64,000 bases of DNA from VAZQ01 sp963821505. Lineage in GTDB: Bacteria; Pseudomonadota; Alphaproteobacteria; Rhizobiales; Xanthobacteraceae. The translations under genes and the position numbers were made by a program. This document shows, piece by piece, positions 1-8,698 of the stretch. The DNA is taken from positions 34,708 to 98,707 of the forward strand of contig CAWGEH010000011.1 of NCBI GenBank assembly GCA_963821505.1, given 5' to 3'. Below the pieces are notes generated by a model that did no database searches, was not told where the DNA came from, and saw only the letters and a list, made by a program, of their open reading frames with translations. Positions within the stretch are counted from its first letter, which is position 1; each line of letters starts with the position of its first letter.

Positions 1-1
1 T

Positions 2-418
2 GGCACGAGCGCCCGGCTGCAATTCGTCGCCCGGGCGGGCGGGCTGTTCGACCTCTGCCTCGGCGACGCGCCGGAGCGCGCATCGGCGGCCTGGTCCGGC
101 CGTGATCTCGAGCTGAGCACGCCGCGCGGGAGGCTCAAGCTCTCCTGGATCGATCCGTTCGCGGCGGATGCGGCCGAGGCTGCGGCGGCGAGCCGCATCG
201 TCGCGCCCATGCCGGGCACCGTGACGCGCATCCTCGCCCAAGCGGGGACCGATGTCGAACGCGGCGCGCCGCTCATCGTGCTGGAGGCGATGAAGATGGA
301 GCACACCTTGCGAGCGCCCGTCACCGGCCGCCTGCACGCTCTTAAATGCGCCGTCGGCGATTTCGTGCAGGAGGGCACGGAGCTCGCCGATCTCGAGCCG
401 GTCGCGGATACGGAGTGA
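2..418 (+). CDS. Biotin-dependent acyl-CoA carboxylase, biotin-carrier C-terminus (partial)
   Basis: Only the last 138 residues lie in the window; the frame is open from base 2 to the TGA at 416-418. The end is a biotinyl/lipoyl domain with the biotin attachment motif EAMKMEH (Lys is the biotinylated residue), preceded by the APMPGTV segment that opens this fold. The part upstream resembles the linker before the carrier domain of acetyl-, propionyl- or methylcrotonyl-CoA carboxylase alpha subunits. In that family the domain carries CO2 from the biotin carboxylase to the carboxyltransferase during acyl-CoA or branched-chain catabolism. Which acyl-CoA is used cannot be told from this fragment. 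The next gene starts 12 bases downstream on the same strand, so they may be cotranscribed. Confidence 0.9.
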   Translation, partial: GTSARLQFVARAGGLFDLCLGDAPERASAAWSGRDLELSTPRGRLKLSWIDPFAADAAEAAAASRIVAPMPGTVTRILAQAGTDVERGAPLIVLEAMKMEHTLRAPVTGRLHALKCAVGDFVQEGTELADLEPVADTE

Positions 419-429
419 CAAGATCGGGC

Positions 430-2037
430 ATGGACACGCAGGTTCTCATCGTCGGAGCGGGCCCCACCGGGTTGACGCTCGCCATCGATCTCGGACGGCG
501 CGGCGTGCGCTGCACCGTGATCGAGCAGAAGGAGGCACCCCAGTTCCTCCCGAAGATGGAGCGCTGCAACGCCCGCACCATGGAGATCTACCGGCGCATG
601 GGCATCGTGGAGAAAGTGCGCGCCGCTGGGCTTCCCGCGCACTGCCCCATGGACATCTTCATCGTGCTGTCGCTGGTCGAGCCGCCGCTGGTGCACCACG
701 TGCACCCGTCGGTGGCCGAGGCGAAGGCGCGCATCGCCAAATCCGAGGACGGCGGCGAGCCGCTCGAGCCCTATCAGCTCATCTCGCAATACACGCTCGA
801 GCCGCTGCTGAAATCGATCGCGGAAACGCTGCCGAGCGTGACCGTCCGCTACGGCTGCGAGCTCGTGGCGTTCGCGCAGGACGCGAGCGGAGTGACGGCA
901 CAGGTCCAGACCGGCGACGGGGCGTCCTCGCCGCTGCGCGCGGCCTACCTGGTCGGCTGCGACGGCGGCGGCAGCCTGGTGCGCCGGCAGCTCGATATCA
1001 AGCTCAACGGCGAGGCCAACATCCAGCAGCTGCGCCAGGCGCTCTACTATTGCGAGGACCTCTACGAGCGCATCCCCATCGGCAAGGGGCGCCACTATCA
1101 CGTCGCCGACGCCGAAGGCAGCTTCCTGATCGTGCAGGATTCGACCCGGCATTTCACCCTGCACTCCGTCGTCGAGACCGACGCCGAGATGGCCGACATG
1201 TTCGAGCGCACGGTGGCGATGCCGGTCAAGTACGACATGCTCTATGTCGGGCAGTGGAAGATGAACCTGCTGCTGGCCGACCGCTACGGCGAAGGCCGCG
1301 TGTTCCTGGCCGGAGATGCCGTGCACCTCGTCATCCCCACCGGCGGGCTCGGCATGAACACCGGCGTCGGCGACGCCATCGACCTCTCCTGGAAGCTCGC
1401 GGCCACGCTCGCGGGCTGGGGCGGTCGCAACCTGCTCGCGTCCTACGAGATCGAGCGCCGGCAGGTGGGAGCGCGCAACGTCGCGGCGTCCGGCTTCGCG
1501 GCGGAGGGACGGCGGACCTGGCGCAGGCTCTACCGGCCGGAAATCCGCGAGCACACGCCCGCCGGCGCCGTGCTGCGGGAACAGCTCGCGCGCGTCGCCG
1601 ACGTCGAGCAGCGCAAGGCGAGCGAAATGATCGGCGCCGAGCTCGGCTACCGCTACGTCGGCTCGCCGTTGATCGCGGCGGAGCCGGGGGAAGCACCCGA
1701 GCACAATTTCATGGCCTACGTGCCGACCACCTGGCCGGGCGCGCGGCTGCCGCACGTGTGGCTGCGCGACGGCGGCGCGATGCAGGACCGTATCGGCTAC
1801 GGCTACGGCTATACGTTGTTGCGGCTCGGCGGCGCGCGTGCCGACGCGGCGCCGCTGCAACGCGCGTTCGCGGCGCTCGGCGCTCCGCTGCAGGTTCTCG
1901 ATATTTCCGACGAGCGCGCGCGCGACGTCTACGGCTATGATCTCCTGCTGCTGCGTCCGGACATGCATATCGTCTGGCGCGGCAATGATGCTCCGCAGGC
2001 GCCGGACAGATTGGCGGCGCTTGCGACCGGGCACTGA
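430..2037 (+). CDS. FAD-dependent aromatic hydroxylase (PheA/TfdB family)
   Basis: A 535-residue flavoprotein monooxygenase. Visible are the N-terminal Rossmann motif GAGPTG (residues 9-14), the DG motif VGCDGGG near residue 178 and the second FAD motif LAGDAVH near residue 296. The C-terminal third resembles the thioredoxin-like tail of phenol, 2,4-dichlorophenol and 3-(3-hydroxyphenyl)propionate hydroxylases. The family uses NAD(P)H and O2 to hydroxylate an aromatic ring in the cytoplasm. The ATG at 430 was chosen because the FAD fold begins at once (MDTQVLIVGAGP); the open frame before it encodes unrelated arginine-rich sequence. It follows a carboxylase subunit and precedes a PNPOx-like gene, so a role in aromatic or acid catabolism is likely. 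The exact substrate is unknown. Confidence 0.88.
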   Translation: MDTQVLIVGAGPTGLTLAIDLGRRGVRCTVIEQKEAPQFLPKMERCNARTMEIYRRMGIVEKVRAAGLPAHCPMDIFIVLSLVEPPLVHHVHPSVAEAKARIAKSEDGGEPLEPYQLISQYTLEPLLKSIAETLPSVTVRYGCELVAFAQDASGVTAQVQTGDGASSPLRAAYLVGCDGGGSLVRRQLDIKLNGEANIQQLRQALYYCEDLYERIPIGKGRHYHVADAEGSFLIVQDSTRHFTLHSVVETDAEMADMFERTVAMPVKYDMLYVGQWKMNLLLADRYGEGRVFLAGDAVHLVIPTGGLGMNTGVGDAIDLSWKLAATLAGWGGRNLLASYEIERRQVGARNVAASGFAAEGRRTWRRLYRPEIREHTPAGAVLREQLARVADVEQRKASEMIGAELGYRYVGSPLIAAEPGEAPEHNFMAYVPTTWPGARLPHVWLRDGGAMQDRIGYGYGYTLLRLGGARADAAPLQRAFAALGAPLQVLDISDERARDVYGYDLLLLRPDMHIVWRGNDAPQAPDRLAALATGH

Positions 2038-2109
2038 ATCAACTCGTTGGGGCGTGCCTGTGGGAGCGCCCTATCCACCAGCGTGATGACCAACAGACGG
2101 GAGGATGCC

Positions 2110-2547
2110 TTGGCGACCATTCCGAAAGCATTGCACGAGCACATCAACACGGCCTATCCCGCGCATGTCTGCCTCGTAGGGACCGCCTTGCCGAGCGGAT
2201 ACGCACAGATCACCCCGCGCGGCAGCACCATGGTCTATGACGACGAGCATTTCGCGCTGTGGGAGCGCGGCAAAGGATCGACCAACGCCAACCTCGCCGA
2301 CGGTACCAAGGTCACCATCTATTTCCGCAAGCCGCCGCTGCGGGAAGCGGGGCTGCTGCCGCGCGGCGGCATCGCGCGTTTCTATGGCACCGCGAAAATC
2401 TACAAATCGGGTCCGATCTACGAAGAAATCTGGAAGCGTCTGATCGAGCCCGAGAAGAAGGGCGATCCGGACAAGAAAGGTTTTGGGGTTCTCATCAAGG
2501 TGGAGCGGGCCGAGGACCTGGGCGGCGCCCCGCTGACGCTCGCATGA
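2110..2547 (+). CDS. Pyridoxamine 5'-phosphate oxidase family protein
   Basis: A 145-residue protein of the split-barrel FMN-binding (PNPOx-like) family: an N-terminal helix, a strand with ITPRGSTMVYDDEHFALWERG and a later GTAKIY strand. Members bind FMN, F420 or heme and often act as small reductases; substrate unknown. The start is a TTG at 2110 because a strong Shine-Dalgarno (GGAGG, 2099-2104) lies at the right distance. The in-frame ATG at 2086 has no such site. It ends convergent to the frameshifted quinone oxidoreductase, with a GC hairpin in between. Confidence 0.75.
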   Translation: MATIPKALHEHINTAYPAHVCLVGTALPSGYAQITPRGSTMVYDDEHFALWERGKGSTNANLADGTKVTIYFRKPPLREAGLLPRGGIARFYGTAKIYKSGPIYEEIWKRLIEPEKKGDPDKKGFGVLIKVERAEDLGGAPLTLA

Positions 2548-2631
2548 GCTGATCACGCCGGCTCTGTGGGCGAGCGCTGGGGAGGGGTCGTTGTCGGCGA
2601 TGCGTCAGCCAACTTCGACCCCCGCCTCCAA

Positions 2632-2647
2632 CCCCCCGCAAGGGGGG
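2632..2647. terminator. GC-rich hairpin between convergent genes
   Basis: Six C, a GCAA loop and six G form a perfect hairpin in the 150-base gap between the + strand gene ending at 2547 and the - strand gene ending at 2698. The place suggests a bidirectional terminator, but there is no clear U-run on either strand. It may equally be one of the C-rich dispersed palindromes of this genome. Confidence 0.45.
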
Positions 2648-2697
2648 AGGGGAACGCACCGAGTTCGCGGCAACATCAGGCCGCAGCGAAATCGTTT

Positions 2698-3678
2698 TCA
2701 CACTTCCAGCACGATCGACCCCGTGGTCTTGCGCGCTTCCATATCGGCATGGGCCTGCGGCGCGTCCCGCAAGGGATAGGTCTTGCTGATCTCGATCTTG
2801 ATCCTGCCGCTGCCGACCATGGCGAAGAGATCGTTGGCGGTGGCGAGCAATTCCGCGCGGGTGACGGTGTAGTTCGACACGCTGGGGTGGGTCAGGTAGA
2901 TCGAGCCGAGCGCTCCCAGCCGTCGCGGCGGCATCGGGATCGGGATCGCCGGAGGCCTCGCCGAAGGACGCCATCACGCCGCGCCGGCGCAGGCAGCGGA
3001 GCGATCCCTCGAACGTTGCCTTGCCCACGGAATCGTAGACCACGGGCACGCCCTCGCCGCCGGTGATCTCGCGCACGCGCTCGGCAAAATCCTCCCGCGT
3101 GTAGACGATGGCATGATCGCAGCCGTGCGCGCGCGCCACCGCGGCCTTCTCGTCGCTGCTCACGGTGCCGATGACGGTCGCGCCGAGATGCTTCGCCCAC
3201 TGGCACATGATCAGGCCGACCCCGCCGGCGGCGGCGTGGATCACGATTGTGTCGCCGCGCTGCACCTCGTAAACGTCCTTGAGAAGGCACGCGCGCGGTC
3301 ATGCCGCGGATCATCATCGCGGCGGCGGTGCGCTCGTCGATGCCTTGGGGCAAGCGGGATGAGGCGCGCCGCCGGCACGATGCGCAATTCCGCGTAGGAG
3401 CCTTCCGGCATGCCGGCATAGGCGACGCGGTCGCCGGCCGAGACGGCGTCCACCCCGGGTCCGACCGCGTCGATCACGCCGGCGCTTTCGAGCCCGATGC
3501 CGGAGGGCAACGATTTGACCGCATGCACGCCGCTGCCGCATCAGCACGTCGCGATAGTTGACCGCGACCGCGGGTTGCGCATGCGCACCTCGCCGGCGCC
3601 GGGCGCGCCCACCTCGACCTCCTCGAAGCGCAGCACCTCGGGTCCGCCGTGGCGATCGAAACGAAACGCCTTGCTCAT
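2698..3678 (-). pseudogene. Zinc-less NADPH:quinone oxidoreductase (MDR family), frameshifted
   Basis: Reading across frames gives a complete protein of about 326 residues, normal for zeta-crystallin-type quinone oxidoreductases. The start is ATG 3678 (MSKAFRFDRHGGPEVL), followed by an ESAGVIDAVGPGV block, the NADPH-binding HAAAGGVG motif and the C-terminal GSIVLEV. Frame changes are needed near 3545, 3350, 3300 and 2940. No premature in-frame stop other than those caused by the shifts was seen, so sequencing indels are as likely as decay. The family reduces quinones or enones with NADPH in the cytosol. It starts 13 bases after the stop inferred for the 2-hydroxyacid dehydrogenase and is probably its operon partner. 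Confidence 0.75.
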
Positions 3679-3691
3679 GCGCTTCGAGCTC

Positions 3692-4768
3692 TCATTCGAA
3701 AGGCGCTCCATCATCTCGGCGAGATCATTGAGCGCGTTGAAGCGCGGCTGCGCCGCGATATGCGGCGACAGCACCACGTTGTCGAATTCCAGAAGCTCGT
3801 CGTCGCCGCGGCCCGGCGCCTCGTACAGCGGATCGAGCGCGAAGCCGCCGAGCCGGCCCGATTTGAGCGCCTCGATCAGCGCCGCGCGGTCGACGATGTC
3901 GGCGCGCGAGATGTTGACCAGGACGGCGCCGGGCTTCATCTGCGCGAACTGCGAGCGGTCGATGAAGCCCTGCGTCGCCGGCCCGCTCGGCAGTTGCGGC
4001 ACGACCCAGTCGCTCTCGGCGAGCAGCTTGTCGAGCGGCACGTAGCTCGCCTGCGAGCGCGCGCTCGTCCGCCTCCGGCAGCCGGGTGCGCTGGTGGTAG
4101 AGAATGCGCATCCCGAACGCCGCCGCCCGGATCGCGATCTCGCGGCCGATCTCGCCGAGGCCGATGATGCCGAGGGTCGACTCGTTGAGCATGCGCAGCC
4201 CGGGAATGCGCGGCCAGTTCGAATTGGGCGTGTGGCGGCGGTCGAACGGCTTGTAGCTGTAGCCGAGCTCGCCGAGCTGCTCGACGCTGATGCGTCCGGC
4301 GAGCCGATGCAGCTTCTTGGCGAGCGTGAGCATGAGCGCGAACGCAAGCTCGGCGCAGGCGATATTGGCGCGCCGCCGGATGGTCAGCACCTTGATGCCC
4401 CTCCTGGCGCAGGCGGCGGTGTCGATGTTGCGCGGCTGGGCGCCGTATTTCTGCACCACGCGCAGCGCGCTGCCGGCGGCGAGCTCTCGCGTCGCCGACG
4501 GCGAGCGACTCGACGATGAGCGCCCGACTTCCCGGCAGCGGCCGCGCGCATCTCCTCCGCCGTGTCGACCAGCCGCACCTCGCCGGAAACAGTCCGCCGA
4601 CGCGTGCGCGCACGCGCTCGCAGTAGCCGGCGAAATCGGGCTCGTCGTGGGCGAAGAAATCGGCGTAGGCGGCGTAGCGCTCGCGCGACGTGTCCGGGTC
4701 GAGCACGATGCCGACCACGCGCAGGAAGCGGTCGTCTTCGACCACCAGGACCGACTGTCCGCCGGCAC
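3692..4768 (-). pseudogene. D-isomer-specific 2-hydroxyacid dehydrogenase, frameshifted
   Basis: Pieces in several frames assemble into a roughly 355-residue NAD-dependent 2-hydroxyacid dehydrogenase. The dinucleotide motif GLGEIG sits in LGIIGLGEIGREIAIRAAAF. Downstream are LVNISRADIVDRAALIEALKSGRL, the FALDPLYEAP segment and LSPHIAAQ, which carries the family's active-site histidine. The start is uncertain: a GTG at 4768 lies 20 bases after the preceding stop, but an indel is needed soon after. Further frame changes fall near 4540 and 4060 and close to the 3' end. Related enzymes act on phosphoglycerate, glyoxylate or formate; the substrate here is unknown. It sits between a carboxymuconolactone-decarboxylase-like gene and a quinone oxidoreductase. 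Confidence 0.72.
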
Positions 4769-4788
4769 GGGATGAACTCCGGAAAAGC

Positions 4789-5329
4789 TCAGGGCGCGAC
4801 CGGCTCGAGGTCGAGCTCGAGCGCCTGTATCACCCGCGCGTTCATGTTGTAGCTGCCGATCAGCACGGTCAATTCGACGATCTGGCGGTCGATCGAAATG
4901 GCGCTTGACCTCGGCGAACACGTCGTCGGGCACCTCGATGTCGCGGGTCATGGTGTCGGCATAGGCCAGCGCCGCGCGCTCGCTGCGCGCTGAAGAATTT
5001 CGAGGGCGCGCCAGTCGGCGAGCGCGTCGCATTCCTCGAGCGTGAGCCCGTCGGCGAGCGCCAGCGACGGCACGTGCTGGCGCAACACGTATTGCGAGTT
5101 GGCGAGATGGCCCATGCGGATGATCACGATCTCGCGCAGCCGCCCGTCGAGCGCGGTCTTCCAGCGCACCGCGTTGGAATGGTTGAACCAGCTGTCGGCG
5201 AGCGCGGGAGCAATTGAGCAGCATGCGATAGATGTTGATCAGCTTGCCGCGCCGCCCGGCGCGATATTTCTCGATTGCCTCGGCGAATTCGGGATGGTCT
5301 TGCTCTTGGATCAGGGGAACGCGGGCCAT
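4789..5329 (-). pseudogene. Carboxymuconolactone decarboxylase/AhpD-like protein, frameshifted
   Basis: From ATG 5329 (MARVPLIQEQDHPEF) to TGA 4789 the span is 541 bases, one more than a multiple of three. Frame changes near 5215, 4985 and 4905 restore a protein of about 180 residues. Recognisable blocks are a helix LREIVIIRMGHLANSQYVLRQH and the C-terminal LTVLIGSYNMNARVIQALELDLEP. The family includes gamma-carboxymuconolactone decarboxylase and AhpD-like peroxidase reductases. No CxxC pair is visible in the MGHLANSQYVLRQH segment where AhpD carries it, so a lyase or uncharacterised role fits better than peroxidase activity. It is followed by the 2-hydroxyacid dehydrogenase after 20 bases. 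Confidence 0.7.
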
Positions 5330-5383
5330 GGATGTCCTGTTTGCATTATCGTTGGTGCCTAGCGCGACCGGCAGAGAGCGCGT

Positions 5384-5484
5384 GTAGGGTGGGCACAATC
5401 GCCTGCCGTGTCGTAGCCGCGTGGCCGCGCGCGGGGCGATTTTGCCCACGCGCGAAGATCGCGCGACGCGCCTTTGCCCACCCT
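5384..5484. repeat. Dispersed intergenic repeat with GGGTGGGCA ends
   Basis: The element opens with GTAGGGTGGGCA, contains GATTTTGCCCACGCG in the middle and ends TTTGCCCACCCTGC, so its ends are inverted. A related element fills 61249-61404. It lies in the 186-base gap between the Bug receptor and the carboxymuconolactone-decarboxylase-like gene. No coding potential is evident. Confidence 0.6.
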
Positions 5485-5515
5485 GCATTCGTGCGCGGGA
5501 CCACGAGGCATCACG

Positions 5516-6497
5516 TCACTCCATCTTGAAGTGGGTCGCCTTCATGACCGGCATCCAGCGCGCATGCTCCTCGATGATGAACTGCCGGGTCGGCTCGGGG
5601 CCGGAATCGAGGATCGGCTCGAAGCCCGACGTCACCAGGATGCGTTGGAAATCCGCATCCGCCATGACCTTGCGCGTCGCCTCGCGCGATCTGATCGACG
5701 ATCGCCTTCGGCACGCCGGCCGGAGCAAAAAGCCCGTTGAGATTGCCGGCGATCATGCCGGGAAGCCCGGCTTCGATCGCGGTCGGAATGTCCGGCGCCG
5801 CCTTGATGCGCGCGACCGAATTGATCGCGAGGATGCGCACCTTGCCGGCGCGATGGAACGCGAGCAGCGGGCCGCCCACGTTCGGGGTCATCATCGGAAT
5901 ATGGCCGCTGGCAAGGTCGGCGACGCCGGGCGCCGAACCCTTGTAGGGAATGTGCACGATGTCGGGGGCGCCGATGAGCTGCTTGAACAGCTCGCCGGCC
6001 AGATTGGTGAGCGTGCCGGCGCCGGCCGAGCCGTAGGACAGCTTGCCCGGATTGGCCTTGGCATAGGCGATCAGCTCCTTGAGGTTGTGCGCGGGCACGG
6101 ATTCGTGGACCACGATGGAGGTCGGCGCGTTGCACAGGATGTAGATGCCGACGAAGTCCTTGAGCGGATCGTAGGGCGGATTGCTCATGATCGCGGGGAT
6201 GAGCACCTGCGTGCTGGTATTGCCGAACAGGAAGGTGTGACCGTCCGGCTGCGCGCGCGCGACCTCGGCGGCGCCGGTCACCCCGCCGCCGCCGCCGCGG
6301 TTCTCCGTGACCACCGTTCCGAGGACGGGCTTCATCTTGTCCGCCCACAGCCGGCCGACCACGTCGGTGGCGCCGCCCGGCGAGAACGGAACCACGAGCC
6401 GGATCGGGCGGTCGGGGAAGGCGAGCGCGGTGCGCGGCAGCAGCGTTGCGGCCGAAAGCGAGGCCAACCCGGCGGCCAGCACGTCACGTCGGTTCAT
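5516..6497 (-). pseudogene. Bug/TctC-family periplasmic binding protein, one frameshift
   Basis: Start ATG 6497 gives MNRRDVLAAGLASLSAATLLPRTALA, a signal peptide with a twin-arginine-like RRDVLA. The mature protein shows family blocks: IRLVVPFSPGGATDVVGRLWADKMK, NRGGGGGVTGA, QPDGHTFLFGN and NPGKLSYGSAGAGTLTNLAGE. The frame changes near 5690 (VDQIAR to EATRKVM), after which the C-terminus ends normally at 5516. The span is 982 bases (3n+1), so one inserted base explains it. Family members bind carboxylates in the periplasm, classically for TctAB-type transporters. No TctAB lies next to it. It follows the AroE-like gene by 71 bases. Confidence 0.82.
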
Positions 6498-6568
6498 GCA
6501 ATCTCCTCGAAATTGGGGTGCGAAGGCGGCGAAGCTTGGTCCGGATCGCGGGCGATGTAAATCGCCGC

Positions 6569-7411
6569 TCACGTCGTCGCCTCGATCATGGCGCGCAGTT
6601 CCGGCGTCACCTCGGGCATGATCCCGAACCAGGCGCGGAACGCCGGCCGCGCCTGATGCAGCAGCATGCCGAGCCCGTTCACCGTCGGATGGCCGCGCTT
6701 GCGCGCCGCCGCCAGCAGCGCCGTCTCGCGCGGGATATAGACGATGTCGGAGACGAGCGCGCGCGGCGGCAAGCGGTCGAGCGCGAGGTCGAGCGGCGGC
6801 GCGCCCGCCATGCCCTGGCTGGTGGTGTTGACCAGCATCGCCGCGCCGTCGAGCGCGGCGTGCCGGTCCTCCCATTCCAGCGCTGCGATCGGGCCGCCGA
6901 GTTCCCGTTGCAGCGCCGTCGCGCGCGCGAACGTGCGGTTGATCAGCCTGATCTCGCGCGCGCCCTGGTCGATCAGGCTCACCAGCACGGCGCGCGCCCC
7001 GCCGCCGGCGCCGATCACGACGATGGGCCCGGCATCGGCGCGCCAGCCGGGCTGCGCCTCGCGGATGCTCTCGATGTAGCCGAAGGCATCGTGGTTCTGC
7101 CCGGTGAGCGATCCGTCGGACGCGACCACGACGCAGTTGATCGCGCCGATTCGGCGCGCGACCGGATCGACCCGGTCGACGATCGCAAGCGCCGCCTCCT
7201 TGTGCGGAATGGTCAGGTTGCAGCCGGAGAACCCGAGCGCCGGCAACGCCCGCAACGCGGCGCGCAGGCCCTCCGCCTTGATGGCGAGCGGCAGGTAGGC
7301 GCCGGCAAGCCCGTGATTGCCGAGCCAGTAATTGTGCAGCTTGGGCGAACGCGAATGCATGACCGGGTCGCCCATCACGCCGGCGAGCAGGAAGCGATCA
7401 GGCTGGGTCAT
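6569..7411 (-). CDS. Shikimate/quinate 5-dehydrogenase family (AroE-like)
   Basis: A 280-residue NADP-linked dehydrogenase. The substrate loop has NLTIPHKE with the family's catalytic Lys. The second substrate segment reads GQNHDAFG, with the catalytic Asp retained but His where most AroE proteins have Thr. The cofactor motif is GAGGGARA and the strand INRTFARA follows. The ATG at 7411 gives a normal N-terminus (MTQPDRFLLAGVMGDPVMHSRSP). Housekeeping AroE reduces 3-dehydroshikimate; catabolic paralogues oxidise quinate or shikimate. It heads a run with a Bug receptor, a carboxymuconolactone-decarboxylase-like protein and dehydrogenases, which favours a catabolic paralogue, though this is inference. 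Confidence 0.82.
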   Translation of the reverse strand: MTQPDRFLLAGVMGDPVMHSRSPKLHNYWLGNHGLAGAYLPLAIKAEGLRAALRALPALGFSGCNLTIPHKEAALAIVDRVDPVARRIGAINCVVVASDGSLTGQNHDAFGYIESIREAQPGWRADAGPIVVIGAGGGARAVLVSLIDQGAREIRLINRTFARATALQRELGGPIAALEWEDRHAALDGAAMLVNTTSQGMAGAPPLDLALDRLPPRALVSDIVYIPRETALLAAARKRGHPTVNGLGMLLHQARPAFRAWFGIMPEVTPELRAMIEATT

Positions 7412-7498
7412 GGGTCGTTCGCCGCGACCTGATGACTGTAACGGTGAGGTGCGAGTGGCCCATTGGGCGGGCCGCAAGCTCGGTATGCTCGCTCCCCA

Positions 7499-7526
7499 AC
7501 CGAGCCCTGGCTTGCCAGGGTTCGGT
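7499..7526 (-). terminator. Strong hairpin after the leuCD-lyase-receptor operon
   Basis: Thirteen-base arms (ACCGAGCCCTGGC and GCCAGGGTTCGGT, one mismatch) enclose a two-base gap. It lies between the receptor gene ending at 7635 and the aroE-like start at 7411, both on the minus strand. That is the position of a transcription terminator for the upstream operon. No long U-tract follows, so it may be factor dependent. A second, weaker CTTGCC/GGCAAG hairpin lies just beside it. Confidence 0.5.
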
Positions 7527-7634
7527 CACTCCCAAGACTTGCCGGAAGCGGGCAAGCCCGGGTTGCGCGGGGAGGCGAGCGCACCGAATTCGCTGCTCAG
7601 GCGCCGCAACAAGGCTCATTGTTCGACCGCCCAC

Positions 7635-8684
7635 CTATTGCGTATTGGGAACAAGCTTCTTGACCGTCTCGATCATCGCCGGCGGCGTCGCATAGAGGTT
7701 GGCCACCAGCCGCTCCAGCTGATCGGGCGGGCGATAGGTCATGTCCATCTTCATGCGGGCTGCTTCGCTTGCGAGCGCCGGATCCCGGAGCGCCTCGGCA
7801 AAGGCCTTGCGCATCACGTCCACGCGGTCCTTCGGCACCTCGGGCGGGAAGACGTAGGGTCGGCCGAACTCGGTGCTCGAAAAAACGAACCGCATGAGCT
7901 GGCGTTGCTCGTCGCTCTTGGCATAGTCGAAGATCGAGGGCACATCGGGGATCTCCGCGATCGGCGATTCCTCCGCGCGCAGCAGAAAGACCAGCTTGCC
8001 GTCGCGTATGAGCTGCTCGTAGATGCGGAATTGACCATAGGAGGCGCACGCCCCCTGCACCTCGCCACGCTCCATGGCGAGCACGGTGTCGGTGGTGCCC
8101 TTGTAGCCCTGCACGATGCGGAATTTGGTGCCGAGCACGTGGTTGAACACGGTCGGCAGGATGCTGAGCGCGGAGCCGGCGCCGGCGCCTCCCACGATGA
8201 ATTCCTGCGTGAACAGATCCGCGGGGGTCTTCACCGGCGCCGAGACCCAGCGCACGCAGACCCGCGCCGGCAGCGACGTCGCGCCGAGCCAGTTGAAGCG
8301 GCGGGGATCGACCTCGAGGTTGGCCTGTCCCATAAGCGCCTGGCTCGGCACGTTACGCGAGAACGAGCCGAGCACCGTTCCGTCGCGCGGCGCCTGGGCG
8401 TAGAGGAAATTGGCCGCGGCGATGCTGGCGGCCGCCGGCATGTTCTGGACGATGATGGTCGGCTCGCCTGGGATATGCTTGGCGAGATAGCGCGCGAGGA
8501 AACGCCCGGCGAGATCGTAGTCGTTCCCCACGGGATGCCCGATGATCATCCGGATCTGCTTGTTCGCGTAGAAATCCTGCGGCGCCTGGGCTTGCGCGCC
8601 GGGGCAAACGCCCAGGCACAGGGCAGTCGTCCCCGCGAAAGCGGGGACCCATCGTGCCAAATACGTCGACCTCCGGAATATCAT
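7635..8684 (-). CDS. Bug/TctC-type periplasmic binding protein, divergent subfamily
   Basis: A 349-residue binding protein. Residues 1-33 form a signal peptide (MIFRRST, a hydrophobic stretch, PGAQA before QAPQDFY). The mature part has DFYANKQIRMIIGHPVGNDYD, LARYLAKHIPGEP, QNMPAAAS, GGAGAGS and MERGEVQGAC. These blocks closely match the receptor at 56274-57311, so the two form a subfamily distinct from the other receptors here. The start ATG 8684 lies 14 bases after the lyase stop, indicating translational linkage. A dispersed palindrome is embedded in frame in the signal-peptide region. No membrane transporter subunits are adjacent. Confidence 0.83.
   Translation of the reverse strand: MIFRRSTYLARWVPAFAGTTALCLGVCPGAQAQAPQDFYANKQIRMIIGHPVGNDYDLAGRFLARYLAKHIPGEPTIIVQNMPAAASIAAANFLYAQAPRDGTVLGSFSRNVPSQALMGQANLEVDPRRFNWLGATSLPARVCVRWVSAPVKTPADLFTQEFIVGGAGAGSALSILPTVFNHVLGTKFRIVQGYKGTTDTVLAMERGEVQGACASYGQFRIYEQLIRDGKLVFLLRAEESPIAEIPDVPSIFDYAKSDEQRQLMRFVFSSTEFGRPYVFPPEVPKDRVDVMRKAFAEALRDPALASEAARMKMDMTYRPPDQLERLVANLYATPPAMIETVKKLVPNTQ
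8629..8648. repeat. GC palindrome inside a signal-peptide coding region
   Basis: Eight-base perfect arms (GTCCCCGC and GCGGGGAC) enclose GAAA. With flanks (about 8625-8656) it matches a dispersed palindrome family also seen at 26700-26717 and 40338-40359. On the minus strand it is translated as residues 10-20 of the binding protein starting at 8684 (ARWVPAFAGTT), within the hydrophobic signal segment. Confidence 0.75.
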
Positions 8685-8698
8685 CGAGGGTCGCCCGC

